From assembly GCF_014805685.1 (NCBI RefSeq), contig NC_060893.1:11216773-11280772 (forward strand): DNA of 64,000 nt. The letters run 5' to 3'. This stretch comes from Silurus meridionalis (lineage: Eukaryota > Chordata > Actinopteri > Siluriformes > Siluridae). A program made the translations under genes and the position numbers. Within the stretch, counting starts at the first letter, position 1. Each line of letters opens with the position of its first letter. The notes beneath the pieces were generated by a model. That model did not search any database. It was not told the DNA's origin and saw only the letters and a list, made by a program, of their open reading frames with translations. This document shows, in pieces, positions 1-13,137 of the stretch.

Positions 1-62
1 ATTTTATGTGTCTAAAATGTTTAGAGATGTGTGTCTCTGAATCTTTTAATCCTTACTTTCAG

Positions 63-3000
63 ATGATCTCCCAAAACCCAAAAGCACTGACATGCTGCAG
101 AAAGGTGTGGAATCAGTGAATGAATATTCAGCGTATGATGAGCGTGAAGATGGGAGACGGTGGAGGATTTTTCGAATTGGGGAACAGGATCACCGTGTTG
201 ATATGAGGGCCATTGAGCCCTACAAAAGGGTCATCAGTCATGGAGGTCAGCAAAAAACCTGCCTCAAAAAATTACTGTTGGGGATAATTGAATTCGATTA
301 TCTATTCATTTACTAATTGTCTATAACCCCTTATGCCCTCAGAACTACACTCACCAAACTACTCTATATTAGGAACATAATTCTAATACCTAAGTTAGTT
401 TAGTATAATCCCCTCTGTTGTTTTTTTTCATTGCACCATTCTGAGTAAGATGTATTGGCTTATGTGGCTATAACAGGCTGTTGAAAATTTTTCTGTGGTA
501 AGGATTGTTTGCAGTTACTTTCAGACATGCCTCCCACTTTTATAGGTTACTATGGGGATGGACTGAATGCAATTATTGTCTTTGCGGTTTGCTTCATGCC
601 TGAGAGCAATCAACCAAACTATAGATACATCATGGACAATCTTTTCAAGTGAGTTCACTCTAGTTACTGATAAATCATTTGAATTTAACTGGCTGTTATA
701 TTTTATGTGGGTTTTTTTTTTTTTTTTTGCTTAATCAGTATATTTGAAGCATTCTGATAAAAAAGAACCTAAAAATATTTATTCTTTTCTAACCAGGTAT
801 GTAATAGGCACTCTGGAGCTGCTGGTGGCTGAAAACTACATGATCGTTTACCTGAATGGTGCAACCTCACGCCGAAAGATGCCCAGTGTGGGCTGGCTGA
901 GGAAGTGCTATCAACAGATAGACCGCAGGTAAGTTTTGATGCTTTTTAAAAAGTTTATATTATTGATCTGCATATTTTTTGTACCTTAACTGGCTGTCCT
1001 CACAAATTTAGCAATGTTTGAAATGTGTATTTGATCTATTATGTGTTTTTCTATGCTTTGTTGAGATTTGTCACATTCATGCTTATAGATTAAGGAAGAA
1101 TCTGAAGTCTTTGATCATTGTCCACCCTTCTTGGTTCATTCGCACACTCCTGACCATCACAAAACCTTTCATAAGGTCAGTCCTAATTCTTTGCCATGTC
1201 AGTGTATATTATTTGACACAAAACCGGATTTTCTTAATCAGTCTTTTCAATGTGTCTGTTACTCTTTCAGCTCCAAATTTAGCCAAAAAATAAAGTTTGT
1301 CTACAGTTTGGCAGAACTTGCTGAGCTTGTGCCAATGGAATATGTGTCTATACCAGAATGCATCAAGCAGTAAGTGAATTTTATATGAGCTTTTTTCCTT
1401 GTTTGCATATATGATTATTGTAATAGTAGATTGTTGTTAGAGAGACGGTGAAATATTTGAATATTACCTGGATCCCTGGACAATTCTTATCCATATGTGC
1501 ACACATGTCAAGACCTTTCTAGTTAAAAAGTGCTTGCATTAAGCTTTCACTTAGGGTTTCATTATTATTCCTCAATATAGCATATATGCATTAGAAAGAC
1601 ATTTGTCCAGGACCACGGTGCAACTCATAAGAGTACCCAGCGCTATAAAATACATTACTATAAATGTGCGATACAGTACGGTCATGTTTTTTACTGGAAA
1701 CTTTCATAGGAATATCGATCCTAATTAGGAAAGACCCTATGTCATGAGGAACCCACCCACTTTGGGAATGACAGGAAAGTTGTTCAGGAAATCTTTGTAG
1801 TTTATTGTGAGGACTGATGTTATCTTTATGAAACTTAAAAAGGGTGCAGAAATAATACAGCATCAAAGACTAAATTTCCTAGCATTCCTTTTAGTAATTC
1901 TTAGGTATACATTTCTCATATACTAGCATGTCCACACATAACCCAGGACTCATTCTGCAAGTGTGATAATGTCTTTCACATTTGAATACTAGGGCAGCTC
2001 GTATTCTCAATTGCATTCGTTTTACTGAGTGTTTGAGGCCATGCACTATTATGTATGCAGCTAAAAGCTCAGAACTCTGGTTGAGGCACATCATTTGGAC
2101 CTTGTCTAAATGCCTCTGTCCAGCAAAGACAACATGACAATCTGTGAATATCATAAGATGCTTATGATATTAGAGCGAGGACAAATGGGAAGACATATTT
2201 AGGGGTTGTGGTACTGAACTGAAATCTTGAGTGGAGCCCCACTAAGAGATCAGGTATCCAACATAATCCAGTTAAGGTTTCTGCCTTGGCAGTTAGGAGG
2301 GGTGAAATACAAGTAAGACTTTTACTTTTCTCCTTTTACATGTCAAATAAATGTCTATGTAAAAAAAAAAAAAAAGCAATAAAAAAAAGATGAAAAGCCA
2401 TGAGCTGAAAGAGATCATTTCCTCAGTCAGTGTTTGTGATGCACTTTGATGATAAAGGGCTCATGTCTATATTTTTAATTACTCCATCAAGCAAACCCTT
2501 TTGCCCAAGTTACGGCAGTTTTCTGACTAATGAAAGAATCCTATGGTATAAGGGCAAATAACTGTCAGCAAGTATAACTGAGTCATGTAACAGGAAAGTA
2601 TAGAGTGAAAAGGATGTACCTCAGCCTTGTTCACAGTGGGGAGCGTTCTTTCTCTGTGGTGTGGTAAATACAGAAGCTATTTGTTTACGGGTTTATGCAG
2701 GAAAACGCAACCAAATATTTAAAACCATCTACACTCACTGTTGAATTCTTTTGTAATTTTATTACAACGCTGTAATAGTTTTAACAAGAATTCTGTCTGC
2801 ATCCAAGAGCTTTGAAGCACGTCTCTTTTTGACAGTAGAGTGTATGGTTGTCTGCTGTTGGCTGTTTAAACCTTCAAAAGCTCTCTTCTACCTTAACCCT
2901 TCTCCCTGCCCTTCTTCTAAGGTTTGATGAAGAAAAAAATAGGAAAACACATAAAAGGTATCTGTATAATTCACACTAGGGCTTCTGCCAGGTCTCCATT

Positions 3001-4328
3001 ATTACCTGCATTGCACAAACTAACCCTTACTGTTTTGAGGAACACCATTAAAAATAACCACGCATGTGACGTTTGCTGCTGGATGAAAAACTGCTGTCAT
3101 GTCCAGTCACTGCATGCTTCGTTTATGATGGATGATTTACAGATTTTTAAGTAATGCTGCTTCTAATACTAGCACTTTGTCCCTTTAAGCTAAATTACTG
3201 ATAGGTCCATATTTAAATTCACCGAATCTTGGAAAACATTGTCACAGAATTCCTTAGAGGGAATAATGGAAGCCTCTAATGTCTACAGTGCTTGATTTGT
3301 TTTATAACCCTTACAAATATATATCACCTTGTCCAACCTTTCTCGAAATAAAAGATACAGATTTGGATGATGTTTATATCCACAATGTAACGTGTAGACT
3401 GAATGGTACGTACAACAACAAACAATTGTATGAAAAGGTGATGGATTACAGGACTTTAGTCACAAATAGTGCCAGTTGGTCTTCTGCCACATGAGGTATT
3501 TTTCTGAAATGCATGCTTCACAGCAGGTTTGCATGCCTCACCTTTTACCAAGCCCTGTGCGGCAAGCTATAGACGTGTAGTTTGTGCAGACATTCCAGTT
3601 CAACTTGTATTGCAATAGGTTGTCCTTTTGGATAACCTGAATCCTTTTGGCTGAATTCAGGTGTGGTATCTTTAATCACAGTCATGCAAAGAGCTCTGAA
3701 AATGTTCAGTGTTTCAGAAGTCTTTTTGTCTGAGCAGATCCTGTAAATGTAATGAATTAGACCCTTTTCATGTGCTTTGAGTTAAAGATGTGACAATCAA
3801 CAAACTTTTTAAAACCATGGAATATCGCATACATAGAATTCGCATACGCGTACAGATGACGTAGAATTTTTGTTTCATTCCACGTCAAATGAGGTCTCCA
3901 TTGCACAATATCGTACACATGAAAAGGGTTCATGCAACAAATCTGTGTCTAATTATCCGATATTTACACCTGATCCTTACTTCTCTGCTTGTTTGTTCTG
4001 CTTTGTTCAACTTGAATTCCAAAAAATACCCCGTGATCAAAAAACTAACATTCACTTTTATATGGCTTTCTGTCTTATTTCTTAAAAAAAAATAAGAAAT
4101 GCTTTAACATTATAAATCTGACCGCTGTAACTGTTGCTGTTTGGCCATTTTGAAACTTGTACCTAATTTATATGGTATAAGATGACTTTATTTATTTGTA
4201 TTATTTTTTTTGCTTAAAGCCTGAAAGTTGTTATTGTTAATCTGCCCTGCTCTCATTGTAACTTCACCCTTTTCTTCCCTAGGATTGACCAAGAAATGCA
4301 TGGCAAAGCGGAGAGAGGCACAGAGTGA
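63..4328 (+). CDS. bnip2: BNIP2, 3' part: BCH/CRAL-TRIO domain scaffold protein
   Basis: BNIP2 is a cytosolic scaffold whose BCH domain binds small GTPases and their regulators (family knowledge). The window starts inside the gene, so the acidic N-terminal region is missing. Exons read as 63-245, 546-648, 797-928, 1089-1175, 1271-1369 and 4283-4328 (stop TGA 4326-4328). All have AG/GT borders and the frame holds at every junction. The protein runs from [10 protein letters not shown] through [67 protein letters not shown] and [16 protein letters not shown] to the end [14 protein letters not shown]. That order and the short hydrophilic C-terminus match BNIP2 rather than its relatives ATCAY or PRUNE2. 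The last intron is about 2.9 kb and holds a probable cassette exon (separate entry). Nothing looks damaged. Confidence 0.95.
2922..2957 (+). CDS. bnip2: Probable 36-bp cassette exon of BNIP2
   Basis: The segment follows a strong pyrimidine tract ending in CTAAG and is followed by GTATCT. It is exactly 36 bp, enters in phase 2 and leaves in phase 2, so it can be included or skipped without changing the frame. With it, the C-terminus would read [23 protein letters not shown], adding twelve charged residues after the BCH domain. A charged extension at this point fits what I recall of some BNIP2 isoforms, but that is memory and not a comparison. Splice-site quality and frame are seen directly; use is inferred. 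Confidence 0.55.
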
Positions 4329-4831
4329 GGATGAAGAGGAAATAAGAGGTGGAGGAAAATAAATTGTCGGTTTTTGTATGTCTCTCTGTTGGAAAAACTA
4401 AATTTGTGCCTTCCAAAACTCCATTGCCTGTTACATGGTTGGACTTTTATCCTTTATTGTATTAGTGTGCCAAACACAATTTAAAATCTCAATGCTGTGC
4501 TTTAAGTATTTTTTATAATCCTACATGTATGAATTTGGAGTCAGTTGTCATTTTTGTCAGTAATTCCTGTTGCTTCTCCTTGTTGTTCAAGACACATGGT
4601 TTTCAAGTTAGGTGATGCACGTTCTGCGTTACATTTAAAATATATTTATATTCAAATGGTGATAAAGGAGAAAAGATTAATATATATTTTTTTTGCTTTG
4701 GACAGTCCTTTATGGTGTTATTTTGACTTGTTGAAATCTTACATCATACTTGTTACTGGTTATTGGTGGAAATCAAAGATGTTGTATTTAGGAGTATTGT
4801 TCATTGCCTCTTAGGAATGATCCTGAATAAA
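4329..4831 (+). other. BNIP2 3' UTR with two candidate poly(A) signals
   Basis: Downstream of the BNIP2 stop codon there is AT-rich sequence without a long reading frame. AATAAA hexamers occur at 4358-4363, only 30 bp after the stop, and at 4826-4831. The second is the likelier main signal because the first would leave an unusually short 3' UTR. The true cleavage site cannot be seen. Confidence 0.5.
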
Positions 4832-5925
4832 TGGGTCACTTTAAAAGTTTACTTTTATAGTCACAGCTTGTGTTGATCTCTGTAGCATACAATTTGGGGT
4901 GTGTTTTTCCTGTCTGTTATGTTCTTCCAAGTAAAGCTTCCACAATTCAATACAAAAACAAAAAGTCTTTTTCTTTGCCAATATGACTGTAAGTACCTGT
5001 TATGACTTTACACAGTGGTTAATGTAGAACATTATATGTTGCAGGTCTTTATAAACTTTATTACATTTGGAAATTGTTTTACATTCTATTTCATAAAGAC
5101 ACCTGATAACCACTAAGTTTTACCAAGTAATGATGCACTCAGTTTTTGAGTCCCAAAAAAATGGACATGATGTCACAGCTTGGCAGTTTTCTCTAATGTG
5201 AACTGTATAAATTTTAGTGCTTTTCAATTCTCACATGTTTTGACTCTCCTGTTGATTCAGTTTAATGATTTTAAAGATCCAGCAAAGCATTTTATAAAAG
5301 CTAGATTTTTGGGTGGATGGATTATTAATTTATTTTACTGCAGTCTGTCAAAAATCAAGTCATTGTCAAGATATCTGAACAGTTTTAACCCTAAATAATT
5401 AAAGTAGCACTTTGCTAAATCATCCAGTCAGTTTTAGATTAAACAAGTTCATGCAGTTTGTATTGAAAGTGCTAATATTAAAGATCATTCTCTCACTGTG
5501 TGAAACCTTTTTTATTTTATTTTTTTTGTTTTTTAAAGCTATGAATTTTGGCCAGCTTCTGTAGCATTGCCTCAAATACTACACATTTTGACTTAGATGT
5601 TTGTATTTCCTCCCTGTGCCTTACACTAACTGCACGTAATTAAAATATTTCTCCATGATGTAATGAACTGTCTTGTACCATGTTGCTGCATCATTGCTCT
5701 ACTAAAGCAGCATGTGATCAATGCAAATTGAATAGTTCTCTGTTAAACAGACCAATGAATGTACCACCTGTTTGCTGATATCTTGATATTCTGTTATATG
5801 ATTGAAAGCAAAATAATACCAATAAACAAGTACCATTGCATCGTGCAAGTTTTGCCAATTAAACCAAAAGGAAGCTTTTTACAAATCAACAGGCAACCCT
5901 GGCAGCAACAAATGTGCTTTGGGCA

Positions 5926-5972
<47 letters not shown>

Positions 5973-6829
5973 CCCCCCGATACACACTAAGGGGCACTTT
6001 ATCATATCCATATTCGACCTACCAGCCTGGTAGAATATGCAAAAGAATGCTGTGTGTATTGGCATTTAATATAGTATTAAACCTATATTTTGGCATATTA
6101 ATTTCTTTATTCGGTGCAGTTCTTACTTTGGGTAGACATCTTAGTTATATATATTTTTTTCTTTCATGTTAGTCAACAATATTGTTTGTTCAAAGTTTGT
6201 GTGCTGGTGCTCAGACCTACAAACTTTGTAATAGTAGTAGCTTAAAAATAAGTAACTTGTATCAATGACTAATTTTCATGAATACATTTCACTTATTCTA
6301 CAATTTTACACTTTGACCAATAGAGGGCGACTGAGTGTTTTGAACACATACAGGATGTATACCAGAAAAGCACCGATTAGGTTCTGCGGGCCAAAGTTGA
6401 CTCGTGGTGACCTTCGATTTGCTATGCCATATATAGGAAGAGGGAATTGGCAAGACGTGAAATTGGGGGGATAATTCCAACCCTACCACCAGCCCTAACT
6501 AGCTTCATGTCTCTCATTAAAGGTCACTCAATTTCTGTATAAGGCATTTAACTATACAATTAATTGAATTGATTTTCATTGTAGTATGTCAGTCATCTGA
6601 AATAGTACGAGAAAAGCAATAAAAGTGCATCAGTTAACCAGATCACAGTAATGATTTTTATTTTTTTAATTTTTTTTAAATATTATGAAATCCTAAATGA
6701 GATAAAGCATGGCAACTTTAATTTTAATATCATGTTCGGTATGATGCAACACATTTTTGGTCCACAGCCCTCAATCAAGTTAGATTTTTTTATTTTAGTA
6801 TATAATTCAATAATTTAAGTTAAATTTAT
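4832..6829. other. Intergenic DNA, no gene seen
   Basis: This AT-rich stretch lies between the BNIP2 3' end and the first transposon remnant. Apart from the CT repeat at 5929-5969 I see no coding exon, RNA gene or complete mobile element. The part around 6300-6490 has a slightly higher GC content and looks like a worn repeat, but I cannot name it. Confidence 0.5.
5929..5969. repeat. (CT)n microsatellite
   Basis: About 20 uninterrupted CT units followed by a short C run. Confidence 0.95.
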
Positions 6830-7110
6830 GCAGTCATCGAGTCAGCCAGTCAGGTGAGGTGGCAGCATCACAGTGCCTCAAATCATGCAATTTACATCAA
6901 TCACCAGAATGAAGAAAAAGTGTAATGTCTGTGACTTAAATCTTGACATGGTTGCTGATGTCAGATGGGCTGGTCTAAGTATTCCGGATTCTACTGATCT
7001 CCTTGGAGTTTCACACACAGAAGTATCTAGAGTTTACACAGAAGGCTGTTCAGAAACAAACACAAACTGATTGAGTGAAAGTTCAGTGGGTGGAAACACC
7101 CTGATTAACA
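6830..7110 (+). mobile_element. Tc1/mariner remnant, N-terminal transposase part
   Basis: A plus-strand frame reads LDMVADVRWAGLSIPDSTDLLG, then VSHTEVSRVY. This is the helix-turn-helix DNA-binding pattern of fish Tc1 transposases (D-G/A-R-x-AGLSI-x-x-TADLLG-x-S-x-T-x-VSRVY). The copy stops after the first helix-turn-helix; no DDE domain or terminal repeat is seen. It is a dead fragment. Confidence 0.6.
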
Positions 7111-8443
<1,333 letters not shown>

Positions 8444-8557
8444 AACAAATGTAATCCACTTTGACTGTTCAAATACTCCACCCTTGTCAGGTTGAAAGGA
8501 AAATGGAAATCGAATAGTACTATGATTTGCATAAATGAGGTATATGTATATAGTATA

Positions 8558-9612
8558 CAGGTGCATCTCAATAAATTGTTGTGGAAAAGTTCATTTATTT
8601 CAGTAACTCAACTCAAATTGTGAAACTTGTGTATTAAATAAAATCAATGCACACAGACTAAAGTAGTTTAAGGCTTTGGTTCTTTTAATTGTGATGATTT
8701 TGGCTCACATTTAACAAAACCCACCAATTCACTCAATCAATTCACTTATTCCAAAAAAAAAAGAAAATAGAATATGGTGACATGCCAATCAGCTTATTAA
8801 CTCAAAACACCTGAAAAAGTTTCCTGAACCTTTAAAATGTTCTCCCAGTTTGGTTCACTAGGCTACACAATCATGGGAAAGACTGCTGATCTGACAGGTG
8901 TCCAGAAGACAATCATTGACATCCTTCACAAGGAGGGGAAGCCACAAACATTCATTGCAAAAGAAGGTGCTGTTTACAGAGTGCTGTATTCAAGCATGTT
9001 AGCAGAAAGTTGAGTGGAAGGAAAAAGTGTGGGAGAAAAAGATGCACAACCAACCGAGAGAACCGCAGGTTTGAGAGGCTTATCAAGCAAAATCGATACA
9101 AGAATTTGAGTGAACTTCACAAGGAATGGACTGAGGCTGGGGTCAAGGCATCAAGAGCCACCACACACAGACATGTCAAGGAATTTGGCTACAGTTGTTG
9201 TATTTGGCTACAGTTGTTGAATAGGGTGGAGAAGCTCATAGCCCAAGTTGCTTAAAGTCCAGTGTTAAGTTTCCACAGTGGGTGATGATTTGGGGTGTAA
9301 TGTCATCTGCTGGTATTGGTCCACTGTGTTTTTTGAAAACCAAAGTCACTGCACCCATTTACCAAATAAGTTTAGAGCACTTCATGCTTCCTACTTCTGA
9401 CCAGCTTTTTAAAGATGCTGATTTCCTTTTCCAGCAGTATTTGGCACCTGCCCTCACTGCCAAAAGCACAAAAAGTAGCTTAAATGACCATAGTGTTGGT
9501 GTGCTTGACTGGCCAGCAAACTCACCAGACCTGAACCCCATAGAGGATCTATGGTGTATTGTCAAGAGGAAAATGAGAAACAAGAGTGGGCAAATGGGCA
9601 ATGGGCAAGTGT
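8558..9612 (+). mobile_element. Tc1-like element, 3'-truncated
   Basis: The left end starts CAGGTGCATCTCAATAAATT next to a TA, typical of one fish Tc1 family. Inside, frames read the helix-turn-helix linker part (GRKKCGRKRCTTNRENRRFERL, HKEWTEAGVKASRATTHRHVKEFGY) and later VMIWGVMSSAGIGPL, then [15 protein letters not shown] with the last acidic residue of the DDE triad. The frame is broken, and much of the middle catalytic domain, including the first two aspartate motifs, is deleted. No matching right inverted repeat is seen. Non-functional. Confidence 0.75.
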
Positions 9613-10595
9613 AAGAATCTGAGTGACAAGGGCCAAATTATCATAATTGGGTAATCACCAAAATGGCAGCTATTGTGAACATTTTCTGGTATATAGTGTT
9701 TAGTACTTACCAAATTTGGTACAAAAAAAGGACAACTAAGAAACAGTATAACACCAAGGCATGATGCATGTGAGTTGTGTCTCATTTATTTGCTTTTGAC
9801 GTGTTTAATTTGTAAAAGATGAAAACCTCTTGTGGTTATCTGTATGCATTTAAATGACAATAGTACTTGTATTTACATACATGGTTTCCTGTGTAATCAG
9901 GAAGCAAGTTAAGTATGTGTTTTACAAACTATTTGTACATTGTACACTCTGTCAGTACAACTGGTCCAATAATATCTATGTGTGGCACTAAATATTTCAC
10001 AACACTGTTGCATGTATGATTAAGAGGGAAGAAATGTAAAGCAACAAAGTCAAAACTATTGAATCCGAGAGCCATTAAATAAAGGTGCTCAAGCTATAAA
10101 TTTTTTTTTTCAATATTGAATCAGCATATTATTCAGCAAATACTTAGCTCTTATTAATAATAAGAACTGATATCTTAAATCAACACATGCCTTAAAACAC
10201 ACTGCCTGCAATATATTTTACTTGCTACAATACTTAAACTTAGTGCAAATGTAAGTACATGAAGCACATTTAATACCCAAATGTTGCAAATAAAATAAAA
10301 TATCCTAAGACAGAATAAATATTAGGAGTAGAAAGAAAGATTAAAAAGGAAATTAAAAACAACTTTGTTTTACAACTATTGTAATGAGACTGAAACAAAC
10401 ACACTCACTTCTGTTTTGTCTGATTGACTATCTTTACATTCTTTCAACTGTTATTTTGAAGTATTACTTACAATATTAAGGTTCATGAATAATATATTTC
10501 CTCAAATAAGCTATACATACTGTATAAACAAATAAGACATCCATATACAGTACGTCAAAATATATGCACAATTGATATAAAGGTGTAGCTGTATT
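9613..10595. other. Intergenic DNA downstream of GCNT3
   Basis: AT-rich; expected to include the GCNT3-like 3' UTR, because that gene reads leftward and stops at 10596. I see no clear minus-strand AATAAA close to the stop and no other gene. Confidence 0.4.
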
Positions 10596-11897
10596 TTAGG
10601 TAATTATCTTAGCTTTATCTATGTTAAGTATAGACTGACCATAAACTGCTTTGTACCGTAAATAAGCCTCCAAACATTTTATAGCAATGTCATCCACTCC
10701 TGGGTCAAATTTGTTAGCAAAGAGATGTTTCTGCTTTAAAATCCAGTTCAGGTCCCCTGCTCCATAAACACACACTGCATGCCTATATGTTCCAGTACAC
10801 GGTGGGTATGGTGCTCCATTCTTTACATTTCCTTCATGATAGCTCCACTTGACCAACCTCGCAATGGCCAGCATGTCCGACTCATCATATTTTTCATTGG
10901 GTGGGTTGAAGCCAGGCACCGAAGGCATTCTCTGTAGTGTTGCCCACATGTGCTCATCCGGGCTGTATGTGTCCTTCTCCCATTCCATGAAGTTCTGGAT
11001 CTCCGGACTCTTAATGATATGTTCGACAAACTCTCTAGTAACAACAAAGTATGCATTTCCAGAGAACATGGGGGTGCTGATGGGTGGAGGGGTTTTCCTA
11101 ATGTCTGTTCGAATCACAGTGGTTGTGATGTTATGATGGTATTCCCAGCGGCCTTTTTTGTGTGGACTTGTAACTTCAGACTCCATACTATTCCTTCCAT
11201 TGAGATTTTTCAGAACACGAACAAGCTCCACATTGGTTTTTAAGGGAAAATCTGCCCCACATGTGTTGAGCAGATATCTCCACTTGACAGGAGACTTGAG
11301 AAGATCCTCCATGCAGTTTAGGTCCGCTTGAACTCTTGACCAGGAGGCATAGATGACACTTTCTAACTTACTGGCCACAAACACATTGGGCAAACAAGAC
11401 ACAATCGCGCTTACAGCCTCTAAAAAGATCTTAGGTGTCTTCTGGTCCACATGAACACAGTAGACATTCTGAGGTGTGTAAATAGCACGCAGGAGCCTCT
11501 CAAACATCTCAATCTTTTCATGGATAACCATGGAGTAAGCGATTGGGAAGTCTCTTTCCTCATTGCTCAGAGGAACTGTCAGAAACCCTCTGTCTCTGAT
11601 AAAATTGTCACAATCCTTTGTGGCATTTAGGTAGAAGGACTCAGAAAGAAGAGAACGTTTTTTCCACCCAGCAAGAAGTTTTTTGAAGTGTTTGCTGTCG
11701 ACTCCATCCATGTCTCCTTGGAGGATAGCTGAACAAGCTTGCAGTTCTCCAACAGTGTGCTTGATCAGGTGTTCCATGTCCGTTCGCTTTTTCTGTAAGC
11801 AGCTTTTTCTTCTAGAATTCATTACAATGTATATTAATGAAAAGGTAAATAAAAATAAAGAGATATACATTAAAAACCCTGTTTTCTTTAAAGCCAT
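10596..11897 (-). CDS. gcnt3: GCNT3-like beta-1,6-N-acetylglucosaminyltransferase (GT14)
   Basis: This intact 433-residue frame encodes a Golgi type II membrane enzyme that adds beta-1,6-GlcNAc to mucin-type O-glycans (core 2; the mucin-type enzyme can also make core 4 and I branches). A short cytosolic N-terminus and membrane anchor (about residues 7-26) precede the stem. Family motifs follow: [11 protein letters not shown] (95-105), [20 protein letters not shown] (117-136), YCVHVDQK (146-153), [13 protein letters not shown] (184-196), [14 protein letters not shown] (206-219) and [10 protein letters not shown] (312-321), with Glu315 as the expected catalytic base. Nine lumenal cysteines (55, 96, 147, 168, 195, 213, 367, 376, 408) match the family's conserved nine. 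N-glycosylation sites are at N91 and N256. A single coding exon and 433 residues fit GCNT3; its position next to BNIP2 favours GCNT3 over GCNT1. Confidence 0.93.
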   Translation of the reverse strand: MALKKTGFLMYISLFLFTFSLIYIVMNSRRKSCLQKKRTDMEHLIKHTVGELQACSAILQGDMDGVDSKHFKKLLAGWKKRSLLSESFYLNATKDCDNFIRDRGFLTVPLSNEERDFPIAYSMVIHEKIEMFERLLRAIYTPQNVYCVHVDQKTPKIFLEAVSAIVSCLPNVFVASKLESVIYASWSRVQADLNCMEDLLKSPVKWRYLLNTCGADFPLKTNVELVRVLKNLNGRNSMESEVTSPHKKGRWEYHHNITTTVIRTDIRKTPPPISTPMFSGNAYFVVTREFVEHIIKSPEIQNFMEWEKDTYSPDEHMWATLQRMPSVPGFNPPNEKYDESDMLAIARLVKWSYHEGNVKNGAPYPPCTGTYRHAVCVYGAGDLNWILKQKHLFANKFDPGVDDIAIKCLEAYLRYKAVYGQSILNIDKAKIIT

Positions 11898-13137
11898 TTC
11901 TTAAGTGAAATTGCTGTATGTGTCAAGTCACACTCAGCTTTGGAGACCAGCAAATCACACTCACAAAAAGTGAGTGTAACATTACAGGAACAGGGAAGTG
12001 TGTAATAACTGACAATAGTCCAGTCACAGAGTAGGAGGGGAGGCTCTCATTTGAATTACATTGTTAATGTACAAACAGTAGAGGTGTGGCTTTTTCTAGA
12101 ATTAAAAGTATGTTTGCTTTTCAACAGGGAAAAAAGCTGTTTGGTCAGCAAACAGAACATTGAAAAAAAATACATAAAAGAAATGTACTTAAAAGAAAAA
12201 AAAAAAGTGTATAGTAAAGAGGAGGTTTTAAAATATCTCAAATTTGATGCGACGTTGATCTTAAAAGAAAGAACCTGTCAGATCGGCTCCTTGTTTGTTC
12301 CTGTTATTAGGTTCTGTCCCTTTCCTATAACTACTTTAAACAATCTTTCTTCTCAAGCCCAAACTAAAAACACCATTGACCATTTTTATGAACTGTGATA
12401 ATGTATAATTATTCTTTATTACTATTCTAATTAGGACATAGTGGAATCCAACACTAACTGTGAGAAATTTGCTTTAGGAGATTTTTCCTTTTAAACATAT
12501 ATTAAACCTGTAACAGAAGATCATAATCTGAATAACTGTAGTAATGTAGTAATGAATGCTATTAAATAACCTACTTTTGTCAATCCTAAAAAATATGGGT
12601 GAAGGTCATCTTCATGTTTTAGAAGCCAGGCCTACATCATTTCTTATATAAAAATGTCACAAGAATTTGTACACTTTAAAGACGTACAATGCGTTTTATA
12701 TTTATACAAATGGTAAATGAATAATTTGTTTTATAATGAAATAGAAAATTTACAGAATGGAAAATGACAGAAATTTCAATGTGTCTTCTAAGGAAGACAG
12801 AACAATTGTTAAAGAAGAAAGACTTAAAGGCAGAATTCTAAAGAATGTTTATCTACTTATTCATTCAAATACAGTTCCACAGATGATTTTCTACAGATGT
12901 AAGATTTCAACTTTCATTGATATCTCTTTATTTACAGGATTTAAAACAGAGACCAAACCAATTTCTCTTATCTTCATTCTCAAATACAAAAACAGGTGCG
13001 TTATAGGGGTTTGCTTAAATATAAAATATTTTACAATGAGAAAACACATTTTGCGCATACTAACTTTCATTTTATAGGAAATAAAACAATTAGAATATAA
13101 AATTTGAAACTCTCTGAATCACAATTTGAGGGGGTGA
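11898..13137. other. Intergenic DNA between GCNT3 and the furin-repeat gene
   Basis: It holds the 5' flank of GCNT3 and the 3' UTR of the minus-strand furin-repeat gene. A minus-strand AATAAA (TTTATT at 12927-12932) lies about 205 bp past that gene's stop codon and could be its poly(A) signal. No CpG-rich promoter is evident for GCNT3; its upstream non-coding exon, if any, is not recognisable. Confidence 0.45.
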
